The notes below the pieces were generated by a model that saw only the letters and a program-made list of their open reading frames with translations, was not told where the DNA came from and ran no database searches. Made by a program: the position numbers and the translations under genes. Source: Modestobacter sp. VKM Ac-2977 (GTDB taxonomy: Bacteria; Actinomycetota; Actinomycetes; Mycobacteriales; Geodermatophilaceae). Taken from it: 64,000 nucleotides of DNA. Shown piece by piece: positions 15,768 through 22,848 of the stretch (position 1 is its first letter; the number at the start of each line of letters is the position of its first letter). The stretch spans positions 1,191,238 through 1,255,237 of the forward strand of contig NZ_JAPVBQ010000001.1 of assembly GCF_026968045.1 (NCBI RefSeq), read 5' to 3'.

Positions 15768-16640
15768 TCAGCGGCGGCGGACCTGGCGCTGGCTGACCGA
15801 CATCTGCCGGCCGCCGGGGAGCGGCCCCCCGGGCACCGGCGGGCGTGGGCCGCCCAGCGCCGACATCCGCTTGCCCAGCGCGTTGACCTCGCCGCCGGAG
15901 AGGTTGCGCGGCAGCTTCATCACGTGGGCGCTCAGCTTCTTCAGCGGCACCTGGCCCTCCCCGTCGCCGACGGTGACGTCGTAGATCGGGGTCTCGCCGA
16001 CGACCTTGGCGATCCGGCGCTTCTCGGCCGCGATCAGGCTGCGGACCCGCTGCGGGTCGCCCTCGCCCACCAGCACGATGCCCGGCCGCCCGAGCACCCG
16101 GTGGACGGAGTCCAGTTCACGGTTGCCCGCGACGCCGGAGCTGACCCGCCAGTCGCCGCGCATGCCCTCCAGGACCCAGGACGCCGCACCCGGCCGGCCC
16201 TCGACCTGCCGGTAGGCCGAGCCCTGTGCCCGGCGGCCGAAGACGATCAGCGCCGCCAGCAGACCGAGCAGGACGGCGAAGGGCAGGAAGAGGAACGGTG
16301 AGCTGAGCAGGATGCCGACCAGCTCGACCACCCCGGCCACCGCCACGAAGGCGATGAGCATCACCCAGGGCAGCTTGGGGTCGTTCTTGTAGGTCATCGA
16401 GTAGGCCTGCCGGATCATCCCGGCCTGGCCCTTCAGCTTGGTCAGCCGCGAGACCTTCGGCTGGCCGTCCTTGCCCAGCTTGGGAGCCTTCGGTGCCTTG
16501 CTGCGCCGGCCCTTGCCCGCTGCGGCGGGCGCGCCGACCGCGGTCGAGCCCTTGCTGCCGCGCCCGGGTGGGGCGCCGGCCGGGCCGCGGCCCGCGGCGC
16601 CGGCGGGGGCGGAGGTGTCGGTGGACCTGCTGCGTGCCAT
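15768..16640 (-). CDS. DUF4191 membrane protein
   Basis: A 290-residue protein of the DUF4191 family. Residues 1-75 are Ala/Gly/Lys-rich and basic. Two membrane helices follow (PWVMLIAFVAVAGVVELVGI and SPFLFLPFAVLLGLLAALIV, about residues 92-140), then a cytoplasmic domain with the family signature QVEGRPGAASWVLEGMRGDW, a nuclease-like SLIAAEKRRIAKVVGETPIYD stretch and a C-terminal Pro/Gly-rich tail. Function is unknown. It adjoins lipA as Rv2219 does in M. tuberculosis, but a -10 box just before its ATG argues for its own promoter. It is probably not directly involved in lipoylation. Confidence 0.88.
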   Translation of the reverse strand: MARSRSTDTSAPAGAAGRGPAGAPPGRGSKGSTAVGAPAAAGKGRRSKAPKAPKLGKDGQPKVSRLTKLKGQAGMIRQAYSMTYKNDPKLPWVMLIAFVAVAGVVELVGILLSSPFLFLPFAVLLGLLAALIVFGRRAQGSAYRQVEGRPGAASWVLEGMRGDWRVSSGVAGNRELDSVHRVLGRPGIVLVGEGDPQRVRSLIAAEKRRIAKVVGETPIYDVTVGDGEGQVPLKKLSAHVMKLPRNLSGGEVNALGKRMSALGGPRPPVPGGPLPGGRQMSVSQRQVRRR

Positions 16641-16646
16641 GCGCCC

Positions 16647-16652
16647 ACGATA
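16647..16652 (-). promoter_or_regulatory. -10 box TATCGT, predicted leaderless
   Basis: TATCGT on the minus strand ends six bases before the DUF4191 ATG at 16640. Confidence 0.5.
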
Positions 16653-16726
16653 GTCGCCAGGACCTGCCGCCCTCCCGCCACGCGCGGGTTCGCGGCGGGC
16701 CGCCTGTAGCGGGCCGGGGGAGGAGC

Positions 16727-17725
16727 TCAGCGGGTGACGGTGAGCCCGCGGGCCTCGGCGGCCTGCTGGTAGAGCCGGCCGGCGCGGTAGGAGCTGCGCA
16801 CCAACGGCCCGGCCAGGACCCCCGGGAACCCGATCCGCTCTGCCTCGGCGGCGAAGCCGACGAACTCGTCGGGCTTGACCCACCGGACCACCGGGTGGTG
16901 CCGGACGCTGGGCCGCAGGTACTGGGTGATGGTGAGGAGGTCGCAGCCGGCGTCGTGCAGCGCCTGCATGGTCTCCACGACCTCGTGCGGCTCCTCGCCC
17001 ATGCCCAGGATCAGGTTGGACTTGGTGACCAGGCCGGCCTCGCGGGCGGCGGTGATCACCGACAGCGAGCGCTCGAAGCGGAAGCCGGGGCGGATCCGCT
17101 TGAAGATGCGCGGCACCGTCTCGACGTTGTGCGCCAGCACCTCCGGCCGGGAGGAGAACACCTCGGCCAACTGGTCGGGCTCGGCGTTGAAGTCGGGGAT
17201 GAGCAGTTCGACGCCGCAGCCGGGGATCTGCTCGTGGATCTGGCGCACCGTCTCGGCGTACAGCCAGGCGCCGCCGTCGGGCAGGTCGTCGCGGGCGACG
17301 CCGGTGATGGTGGCGTAGCGCAGGCCCATCGTGGCCACGCTCTCGGCGACCCGGCGGGGCTCGTCGGCGTCGAAGTCGGCCGGCTTGCCGGTGTCGATCT
17401 GGCAGAAGTCGCAGCGCCGGGTGCACTGGTCACCGCCGATGAGGAAGGTGGCCTCGCGGTCCTCCCAGCACTCGTAGATGTTGGGGCAGCCGGCCTCCTC
17501 GCACACCGTGTGCAGGCCCTCGCGCTTGACCAGCGACTTGAGCTCGGTGTACTCCGGCCCCGTCTTGAGCTTGGTCTTGATCCACTCGGGCTTGCGCTCG
17601 ATCGGCGTCTGGCTGTTGCGGACCTCCAGGCGCAGCAGCTTGCGGCCGGCCGGCTCGATCGGCGAGGACGTCGTGGACGTCTCCGGCGCTGCAGTCGTGG
17701 CTGCCTCCTCCATGCCCAGGCTCAT
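16727..17725 (-). CDS. lipA: Lipoyl synthase
   Basis: A 332-residue radical-SAM enzyme that inserts two sulfur atoms into protein-bound octanoyl groups. The auxiliary cluster motif C-X4-C-X5-C is [12 protein letters not shown] (Cys75, Cys80, Cys86) and the radical-SAM cluster motif C-X3-C-X2-C is CTRRCDFC (Cys101, Cys105, Cys108); RSSYRAG near the C-terminus supplies the serine ligand of the auxiliary cluster. The N-terminal 25 residues are a Thr/Ser/Ala-rich extension. The start is set at the ATG at 17725 because TACCGT ends seven bases before it; an in-frame GTG at 17734 lies within that spacer. Substrates would be the SucB lipoyl domains and GcvH, with octanoyl groups supplied by LipB (26216-26857). 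Confidence 0.96.
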   Translation of the reverse strand: MSLGMEEAATTAAPETSTTSSPIEPAGRKLLRLEVRNSQTPIERKPEWIKTKLKTGPEYTELKSLVKREGLHTVCEEAGCPNIYECWEDREATFLIGGDQCTRRCDFCQIDTGKPADFDADEPRRVAESVATMGLRYATITGVARDDLPDGGAWLYAETVRQIHEQIPGCGVELLIPDFNAEPDQLAEVFSSRPEVLAHNVETVPRIFKRIRPGFRFERSLSVITAAREAGLVTKSNLILGMGEEPHEVVETMQALHDAGCDLLTITQYLRPSVRHHPVVRWVKPDEFVGFAAEAERIGFPGVLAGPLVRSSYRAGRLYQQAAEARGLTVTR

Positions 17726-17732
17726 GTCCAGC

Positions 17733-17738
17733 ACGGTA
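17733..17738 (-). promoter_or_regulatory. -10 box TACCGT, predicted leaderless
   Basis: TACCGT on the minus strand ends seven bases before the lipA ATG at 17725. Confidence 0.5.
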
Positions 17739-17775
17739 CTCCCGCCGATCGCCCTCGTTCGGGGCCCGCAGACGG

Positions 17776-17810
17776 CTCGAGGGCCCAGCCGGATCGGCTG
17801 GGCCCTCGAG
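17776..17810 (-). terminator. Terminator of the apolipoprotein-like gene
   Basis: Perfect 15-bp arms CTCGAGGGCCCAGCC and GGCTGGGCCCTCGAG with a five-base loop, 20 bases beyond the stop codon at 17830 and upstream of lipA. Confidence 0.7.
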
Positions 17811-17829
17811 TCGGGCTGGTGCGGGGAGG

Positions 17830-19167
17830 TCAGTCCTCGCTGGGCATCTTGCCCAGGCTGGACGGCGTGTCGGACGGCCCTGCCGTCTTCGACGGGGTGT
17901 CGCCGGCGTCCTTCGTGCCGGTGGCGGAGTCCGGGCGGCCCTGGTTGCTGGACTCACCGGGACCGGACGCAGGCTGGGCGGTCTGCGCGCCGAGGTCGTT
18001 GTCGGGCGGGGTCGCGTCACCCACGGCGTTCTCGGCCGTGGAGACGGTCTTGCCCTGGGCCTCGGGGCTCTCGGTTCCGCCTGCGGGAGTGCTCGGGGAC
18101 GTGGGCACGGGGTCCTCTCGGTAACTGGGCACGGGGCCGTCGCCGGTCGGCGCCGGGGTCCAGGGGTCGGTCGCGTTCCTCTTGCGCAACACGACGGCGA
18201 CCGCGGCGAGGACGGCCAGGACGCCGACCACCCACGGCCAGCGCCGGGGCTCGGGCTCGACACCGACGCGCCGCTTGACCGACGTGACGGTCTTCGCCGT
18301 GCGCTTGCCGGCCTCCTTGCGGGCCCGGCCGGCGGCCTTCTCCAGCTCGGTGCGCCGCTTGGCCGCCTTCTTGGACAGCTTGTCGGCCCGCTTGCCCAGC
18401 TTGTCGGCCTTCTTGCCGGCGGCAGCGCGGTTGGTCTCCGCCGCCGCACGCACCGCGGCGACCCGCAGCGCAGCCTGCGCGCGAGCCGCGTCGGCTGCAG
18501 CAGCGGCGTCCTGACGGACCTTGTCGCCCTGCTTCGCGGTGGCCGCACCGAGGGTCGCCGCGGTGGCGGCGAACTCCGCGCTGCGGGCGTCCAGCTGCGC
18601 CCGAGCCGCCTCGACGCTGGTGGCCAGGCCGGCACGGGCGTCGGCCAGCGCGGGGCCGGCTGCGCCGCGAGCGGCCTCGATCCGGGGCGCCGCGGCGGCG
18701 ATCGCCGCCTCCAGGTTGGCCCGGGCGGACTTGGCGGCGGCGTCGAACGCCGGGCCGCTGGCCTCACGGGCGGCCTCGAGCCGCGGGACGGCGGTGGCCA
18801 CCGCGAGCTCCAGGTTGGCCCGCGCAGCCCGGGTGGCCGCGTCGAGACGCGGGACCAGGTCCTTCTCGTAGGCCTTCTGTGCCGCGTCGATGCGCGGTCC
18901 GAGGTTCTTCTGCGCCGACTCCAACCGCGGGACGAGCACCTCGCGGGCGGCGTCCAGCTGGGGGGCGAGTGCGGCCACGGCTGCCCCGACCCGGGGGGCC
19001 ACGTCAGCGGCGTAGGCGGTCTGGGCCGCCTTCGTCGCGGCCGCCACCTGTGGGGCGAGCTGCTCCGCGGTCGCCCGACGGGCCTCGGTGACCGCCGCGC
19101 CGATGTGGGCGAACCCCTCTTGCAACTCGGTCCCGATGACCTCTGTCGAGCTCTTCTTGCGGAACAC
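17830..19167 (-). CDS. Apolipoprotein-like repeat membrane protein, unknown function
   Basis: A 445-residue protein I cannot assign to a named family. Residues about 35-190 are built from a recurring proline-punctuated amphipathic helix whose core reads P-[RQ]-[LIV]-[DEG]-[AS]-A: PQVAAA, PRVGAA, PQLDAA, PRLESA, PRIDAA, PRLDAA, PRLEAA, PAFDAA and PRIEAA, at spacings of 11 or multiples of it. This resembles apolipoprotein A/E-type repeats. Next come a coiled coil, a very basic Lys/Arg/Ala stretch (about 250-305), one membrane helix ([18 protein letters not shown]) and a roughly 110-residue Ser/Thr/Pro/Asp-rich tail. The helical part probably lies along the inner face of the membrane. The GTG start has GGAGG with seven-base spacing. 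A perfect palindrome at 19184-19201 lies just upstream. Confidence 0.7.
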   Translation of the reverse strand: MFRKKSSTEVIGTELQEGFAHIGAAVTEARRATAEQLAPQVAAATKAAQTAYAADVAPRVGAAVAALAPQLDAAREVLVPRLESAQKNLGPRIDAAQKAYEKDLVPRLDAATRAARANLELAVATAVPRLEAAREASGPAFDAAAKSARANLEAAIAAAAPRIEAARGAAGPALADARAGLATSVEAARAQLDARSAEFAATAATLGAATAKQGDKVRQDAAAAADAARAQAALRVAAVRAAAETNRAAAGKKADKLGKRADKLSKKAAKRRTELEKAAGRARKEAGKRTAKTVTSVKRRVGVEPEPRRWPWVVGVLAVLAAVAVVLRKRNATDPWTPAPTGDGPVPSYREDPVPTSPSTPAGGTESPEAQGKTVSTAENAVGDATPPDNDLGAQTAQPASGPGESSNQGRPDSATGTKDAGDTPSKTAGPSDTPSSLGKMPSED

Positions 19168-19183
19168 TCCAGCACCTCCGAGT

Positions 19184-19201
19184 TGATCGCTTCAGCGATC
19201 A
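19184..19201. promoter_or_regulatory. Perfect palindrome TGATCGCT-TC-AGCGATCA
   Basis: An 18-bp dyad with 8-bp perfect arms, 17 bases before the start codon of the apolipoprotein-like gene. It is AT-richer than its surroundings and sits where a repressor would block transcription. No regulator gene is adjacent. Confidence 0.5.
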
Positions 19202-19285
19202 TCCTGCCCGCTGGCGTCCCCGGGCACACCCCGAACCCCCACCGCAGTCGGTCAGAGGCACGAACCCGAGCGGCCGCGCCGCTGG

Positions 19286-19291
19286 CAGACT
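19286..19291 (+). promoter_or_regulatory. -10-like box CAGACT, predicted leaderless
   Basis: CAGACT ends seven bases before the GTG at 19299. Position 1 deviates from TANNNT. Confidence 0.4.
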
Positions 19292-19298
19292 CGACCGG

Positions 19299-20228
19299 GT
19301 GCAGCTACGGATCTTCACCGAACCCCAGATGGGCGCCACCTACGACGACCTGCTCGCGGTGGCCCGGCGCACGGAGGAGACCGGCTTCGACGCCTTCTTC
19401 CGCTCCGACCACTACCTGACCATGGGCGGGGACGGCCTGCCCGGCCCGACCGACGCCTGGGTGACCCTGGCCGGCCTCGCCCGGGAGACCTCCCGGATCC
19501 GGCTCGGCACCCTGATGACGGCGGCGACCTTCCGGCTGCCCGGGCCGCTGGCCATCGCGGTGGCCCAGGTCGACCAGATGAGCGGCGGGCGGGTGGAGCT
19601 GGGCATCGGCTCGGGGTGGTTCGCCGCGGAGCACCGCGCCTACGGCATCCCCTTCCCCGAGGTGGGGGAGCGGTTCGACCGCTACGAGGAGCAGCTCGCG
19701 GTCATCACCGGGCTGTGGGCCACCCCGCTGGGCGAGACCTTCGACTTCGCCGGTGACCACCACCAGCTCACCGGCTCCCCGGCGCTGCCCAAGCCGGTGC
19801 AGCCCGGCGGCGTCCCGATCCTGATCGGCGGCAGCGGCAAGAAGCGCACCCCGCGGCTGGCGGCGCGGTACGCGGCCGAGTTCAACGTGCCCTTCGCCTC
19901 GGCTGAGGAGAACGCCCGGCTGTTCGCCGGCGTCCGGGACGCGTGCACCGAGGCCGGCCGCGACCCCGGTGAGCTGGTCTACAGCTCCGCGCTGGTGCTG
20001 TGCGTCGGCCGGGACGAGGCCGAGCTGGCCCGCCGGGCCGCCGCCATCGGCCGGGACGTCGACGAGCTGCGCGCCAACGGAGTGGCCGGCACACCCGCCG
20101 AGGCCGTGGACACCCTGGGCCGGTACGCCGAGGCCGGCGCGAGCCGGGTCTACCTGCAGGTGCTCGACCTGGCCGACCTGGACCACCTGGACCTGGTGGC
20201 CGCCGAGGTCGCCCCGCAGCTGGGCTGA
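19299..20228 (+). CDS. LLM class F420-dependent oxidoreductase
   Basis: A 309-residue luciferase-like TIM-barrel protein. Family marks are QLRIFTEPQ at the start, FRSDHYLTMGG, RLGTLMTAATFRLPGPLA, the LGIGSGWFAAEHRAYGIPF loop that binds the deazaflavin, and GGVPILIGGSGKKRTPRLAARYA near residues 170-190. Members of this TIGR subfamily use coenzyme F420 rather than FMN. The substrate is unknown. It stands alone between the apolipoprotein-like gene (divergent) and the LicC-like gene (convergent). With the PPOX protein at 25833-26219 it indicates an F420-using organism. The GTG start is supported by the leaderless box and by homology beginning at residue 2. Confidence 0.9.
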   Translation: MQLRIFTEPQMGATYDDLLAVARRTEETGFDAFFRSDHYLTMGGDGLPGPTDAWVTLAGLARETSRIRLGTLMTAATFRLPGPLAIAVAQVDQMSGGRVELGIGSGWFAAEHRAYGIPFPEVGERFDRYEEQLAVITGLWATPLGETFDFAGDHHQLTGSPALPKPVQPGGVPILIGGSGKKRTPRLAARYAAEFNVPFASAEENARLFAGVRDACTEAGRDPGELVYSSALVLCVGRDEAELARRAAAIGRDVDELRANGVAGTPAEAVDTLGRYAEAGASRVYLQVLDLADLDHLDLVAAEVAPQLG

Positions 20229-20232
20229 ACAG

Positions 20233-20271
20233 CACGGCGCCCCGCCCGCCGGTGGCGGACGGGGCGCCGTG
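20233..20271. terminator. Bidirectional terminator
   Basis: Arms CACGGCGCCCCG and CGGGGCGCCGTG separated by a 15-base G/C-rich loop, between the convergent LLM and LicC-like genes. Confidence 0.65.
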
Positions 20272-20291
20272 ACCTCAGCGCCGTGACCTCA
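20264..20291. repeat. 14-bp tandem duplication on a stop codon
   Basis: GCGCCGTGACCTCA occurs twice without a gap (20264-20277 and 20278-20291). The second copy supplies the TGA stop of the minus-strand LicC-like gene; the first copy belongs to the terminator arm. Confidence 0.8.
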
Positions 20292-21107
20292 GCGCAGCTC
20301 GGAGGCGAGTGGCTCCAGCGCGGCCCGGGAGCCCAGCCAGGTGTTCGCCCGCTGCAGGTCGTCGTCGAAGTCGATCTCCACGGCGGAGAACCGGGAGATG
20401 TCCAGCGGCCGGAAGCGGACGCCCGCCCGCTGGATCGCCAGCTCCATGCCGCGCTCGAAGTAGTCCGAGGCATCGCAGGCGCTGAGGTGCTCGATCAGCG
20501 CGGCCTTGTCCGACCCGGACACGTAGTTGATGCCGACCGCCTCACCGAGGCCACCGGTCACGGTCTTGGACAGCCCACGGACGAACCCGTCGGCGTCGAG
20601 GGTGTACTTGACCTCCTCGTCGGCGACCGTGGAGGTGTCCACGCAGACGAAGCTCTCGTCGGCCTGCACCAGCGGGGCGGCGTGGTCGAGCACCGCCGGG
20701 TCGAACACCACGTCGCCGTTCAGCCAGAGCACACCGCCGGGCTGCGAGGTGCGGAGGGCGCGCAGCAGGCTCTGCGAGGTGTTGGTGACGGCGAAGTCGG
20801 GGTTGAACGCGAACAGCAGGTCGGGCTGGGCGCGCATGACCGCCTTGGCCCGGTAGCCCACCACCGCGGTGACCGGGGTGGCGTCGCCGAAGACGGTGCG
20901 GATGCCGTCCAGCTGCTGCTGCATGATGCTGCGGCCGTCCATCAGCGGGGTGAGCGGCTTGGGCAGCTTGCGGCCCAGCCGGGTGCCCATGCCGGCGGCC
21001 AGCACGACCACCTGGGGCGCGGTGGGGGCTGCGGCGGGGCGGACGGCGACCCGGGGACGCGACCGCTGATCGCGGCCCCCGGTCAGGATCGGGTCAGCAG
21101 TGCGCAT
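20289..21107 (-). CDS. LicC-like phosphocholine cytidylyltransferase family protein
   Basis: A 272-residue nucleotidyltransferase. The signature VVVLAAGMGTRLGRKLPKPL (about residues 32-51) is the nucleotide-binding loop; WLNGDVVFD holds the metal-binding Asp, GEAVGINYVS and AVEIDFDDDLQRAN are the LicC/phosphocholine cytidylyltransferase family marks. The family activates phosphocholine or a sugar phosphate with CTP or UTP for transfer to surface polymers. The first 28 residues are Arg/Pro-rich and probably disordered. Two ATGs compete: one overlaps the stop of the TagF-like gene as ATGA, the other (21107, chosen) has GAGGAG with six-base spacing. It is clearly the second gene of a two-gene operon with the CDP-glycerol transferase homologue. 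The true base and sugar donors are not known. Confidence 0.82.
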   Translation of the reverse strand: MRTADPILTGGRDQRSRPRVAVRPAAAPTAPQVVVLAAGMGTRLGRKLPKPLTPLMDGRSIMQQQLDGIRTVFGDATPVTAVVGYRAKAVMRAQPDLLFAFNPDFAVTNTSQSLLRALRTSQPGGVLWLNGDVVFDPAVLDHAAPLVQADESFVCVDTSTVADEEVKYTLDADGFVRGLSKTVTGGLGEAVGINYVSGSDKAALIEHLSACDASDYFERGMELAIQRAGVRFRPLDISRFSAVEIDFDDDLQRANTWLGSRAALEPLASELR

Positions 21108-21109
21108 GC

Positions 21110-22237
21110 TCATCTCCTCGGTTCGTCGTTCGTGGGCACGGGGGTGGAGCCCGGCCGGCCGGGGTGGCCGTCCGGGGGGAAGAGCAACTGGAGGACCCGT
21201 TCGGTGGCCGAGCCGTCCTCCAGCGAGCAGAAGCGTTCCTGGAACCGGTTGTACCGCGCTGTGGGCACCCATGGACGGTCGCCGAGCCCGGCGATCGCCG
21301 TCAACACCTGCTCGCTGCTGGTGAGCAGGGGGCCGGGTGCGATCTCGGCGAGGTCGAAGTAGAAGCCCCGCAGGTCGTCGCGGTAGTGCTCGAGGTCGTA
21401 GGTGAAGTGGACGATCGGCTTCCCGGTGACGGCGAAGTCGAACATCGTCGAGGAGTAGTCGGTGACCAGGACGTCGGCGGCCAGGTACAGCTCGCTGATG
21501 TCGGGGTACCGGGACACGTCCACGAGCGGCGCCGGGCCCTGGACCACCAGCTGGTCCGACACCATCGCGTGCAGCCGGACCAGGAGCACGGCGTCCGGGC
21601 CGAGGCCGCGTGCCAGGTCGCCCAGGTCGACCGGGAAGGAGTGCCGTGGCCCGTCGTCGCCGAGCACCAGGTCGTCGCGCCAGGTGGGGGCGTAGAGCAC
21701 GACCCGCACGTGGTCGGCGATCCCCAGCGCAGCGCGCACCCGGGCACGGCGGTGGTCCCGGTCGGGCGCGCTCAGCACGTCGTTGCGCGGGTAGCCCGTC
21801 TCGTGGACCGGCCCGTCGAAACCGAAGGCGCTGCGCAGGTGTGGCGTGCTCGCGGCGTTGGGGGAGAGCAGGTGGTCCCAGCGGGAGATGTCCCGCATCA
21901 CCAGCTCCAGGCGACCCTCCGGAGCCCACACCGCGTCCCGGTGCAGTCGCTTGAGCGGCGTCCCGTGCCAGGTCTGCAGGTAGGTCGTCGTGGGCTGCTT
22001 GTCCCACTCGCGGGAGATCCCGTCGTTGGACACGATGACGTCGGCGGACTCCACGGCCGCCCGGGCGTCGGGCCCCCAGGTCTGCACGGTCTGCACCCCG
22101 GCCGGGAAGTCCGCGCGCAGCTCGGGGCGGGCCAGCCAGACGGCGTCCATGTCCGTGCCACGCGCGACGAGGGCCTCGTAGATGGCCCGCGGGTTGTCGT
22201 TGTACCGGCCGCCGAAGCTGTTGAAGACGACCTTCAC
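21110..22237 (-). CDS. CDP-glycerol glycerophosphotransferase (TagB/TagF) family protein
   Basis: A 375-residue GT-B-like polyol-phosphate transferase. Family motifs are VIVSNDGISREW, TYLQTWHGTPLKRL (with the conserved His), SPNAASTPHL, YAPTWRDD, LLVRLHAM and the C-terminal VTDYSSTMFDFAVTGKPIVH plus DLEHYRDDLRGFY. These enzymes move glycerol phosphate, ribitol phosphate or related groups from CDP-linked donors onto wall or capsule polymers at the inner membrane. The adjacent LicC-like cytidylyltransferase suggests that the pair makes and uses a CDP-activated donor. I choose the GTG at 22237, where family homology begins and which overlaps the stop of a 29-codon upstream ORF as GTGA; the frame stays open upstream to a GTG at 22327. 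Confidence 0.82.
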   Translation of the reverse strand: MKVVFNSFGGRYNDNPRAIYEALVARGTDMDAVWLARPELRADFPAGVQTVQTWGPDARAAVESADVIVSNDGISREWDKQPTTTYLQTWHGTPLKRLHRDAVWAPEGRLELVMRDISRWDHLLSPNAASTPHLRSAFGFDGPVHETGYPRNDVLSAPDRDHRRARVRAALGIADHVRVVLYAPTWRDDLVLGDDGPRHSFPVDLGDLARGLGPDAVLLVRLHAMVSDQLVVQGPAPLVDVSRYPDISELYLAADVLVTDYSSTMFDFAVTGKPIVHFTYDLEHYRDDLRGFYFDLAEIAPGPLLTSSEQVLTAIAGLGDRPWVPTARYNRFQERFCSLEDGSATERVLQLLFPPDGHPGRPGSTPVPTNDEPRR

Positions 22238-22323
22238 CGTCGTAGACCCCGGACGGAGGAGAGGGCGGTCACCCGGCATCGGGTGCGCCTCGTGGCCCGC
22301 TGCGGGCCTGGGCGTTCTGTCAT
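22234..22323 (-). CDS. Possible 29-residue upstream ORF coupled to the TagF-like gene
   Basis: On the minus strand an ATG at 22323 lies seven bases after GAGGAG, the best ribosome binding site in this interval, and opens a 29-codon Arg-rich ORF (start MTERPGPQRATRR) whose TGA overlaps the GTG of the TagF-like gene as GTGA. It may deliver ribosomes by reinitiation. The alternative is that the TagF-like protein starts at GTG 22327 in its own frame, but that codon is only three bases from the same site. Confidence 0.35.
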   Translation of the reverse strand: MTERPGPQRATRRTRCRVTALSSVRGLRR

Positions 22324-22714
22324 GCACTCACTCCTCTTCCGTCGGTCCGGCTCGACCAGTGCGTGTGCGCGGCGACCGGCCGGCCACGGGTGCGATCTCT
22401 GCTGGCCGTCAGCGGGGCAGTGCGGTACGTCCAGGTGCGGTTGCGTCCAGGTGCCTTGCCTCCGGGTGCGCCGCTGCACCGGGTCGGGGCGGCGGTGCAC
22501 CCGGCCGGCACCGGGGCTGGTCCTCCGGTCGCGCTGCCGCGTGCCGAGCGGCGCTGCTGAGTTCCGGTGGACCTCGACGTCCCGGTGCGTGCGGGCTGCG
22601 GTCGTCCCGCTGGGGCCGTTCCCCGCTGGAGTTCCTCGCCCGTCCGCAGTCGAGCCAGTGCAGGCTACGGCCTGGAGGGCCCCGCCGTCGAGCCGGGGGG
22701 CTGTGGCGGCGCGC
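22324..22714. other. Gene-free interval upstream of the TagF-like gene and leuS
   Basis: About 390 bases between two divergent transcription units. Open frames here lack family similarity and good starts. I see no strong hairpin with a T run and no AT-rich operator. The left part must contain the promoter of the TagF-like operon, which I could not place; the right end leads into the leuS promoter. Confidence 0.5.
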
Positions 22715-22720
22715 TAGGAT
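22715..22720 (+). promoter_or_regulatory. -10 box TAGGAT of the leuS leader
   Basis: TAGGAT ends seven bases before the GTG at 22728, so the transcript would start at or next to the leader-peptide start codon. Confidence 0.6.
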
Positions 22721-22727
22721 CGGCTGC

Positions 22728-22763
22728 GTGACCGGCGGACTCCTGCTTCCCCAGCCCTGCTGA
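22728..22763 (+). CDS. leuS leader peptide (leucine attenuator)
   Basis: An 11-residue leaderless ORF encoding MTGGLLLPQPC with three consecutive leucine codons (CTC CTG CTT) and a stop at 22761. It lies upstream of a terminator hairpin with four T (22790-22815) and of leuS. Stalling at the Leu codons when charged leucyl-tRNA is short would free the downstream antiterminator. This is the layout of ribosome-mediated attenuation. No ribosome binding site precedes it, consistent with leaderless translation. Confidence 0.7.
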   Translation: MTGGLLLPQPC

Positions 22764-22772
22764 TCTGACCTG

Positions 22773-22815
22773 ACGCAGACCAGCACGGCGACCCCTCCTG
22801 CGTGAGGGGTCTTTT
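22773..22815 (+). terminator. leuS attenuator: antiterminator and terminator
   Basis: Terminator: arms GACCCCTC (22790-22797) and GAGGGGTC (22804-22811), loop CTGCGT, then TTTT. Competing pairing: ACGCAG at 22773-22778 is complementary to the loop CTGCGT at 22798-22803 and would pull it out of the terminator. A third pairing, TGCTG at 22758-22762 with CAGCA at 22781-22785, could occupy the antiterminator region when the leader is not held by a ribosome. These give the mutually exclusive structures expected of an attenuator. Confidence 0.65.
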
Positions 22816-22848
22816 CATGTCCGCCCCTCGTACCCGGGAGCACCGACC

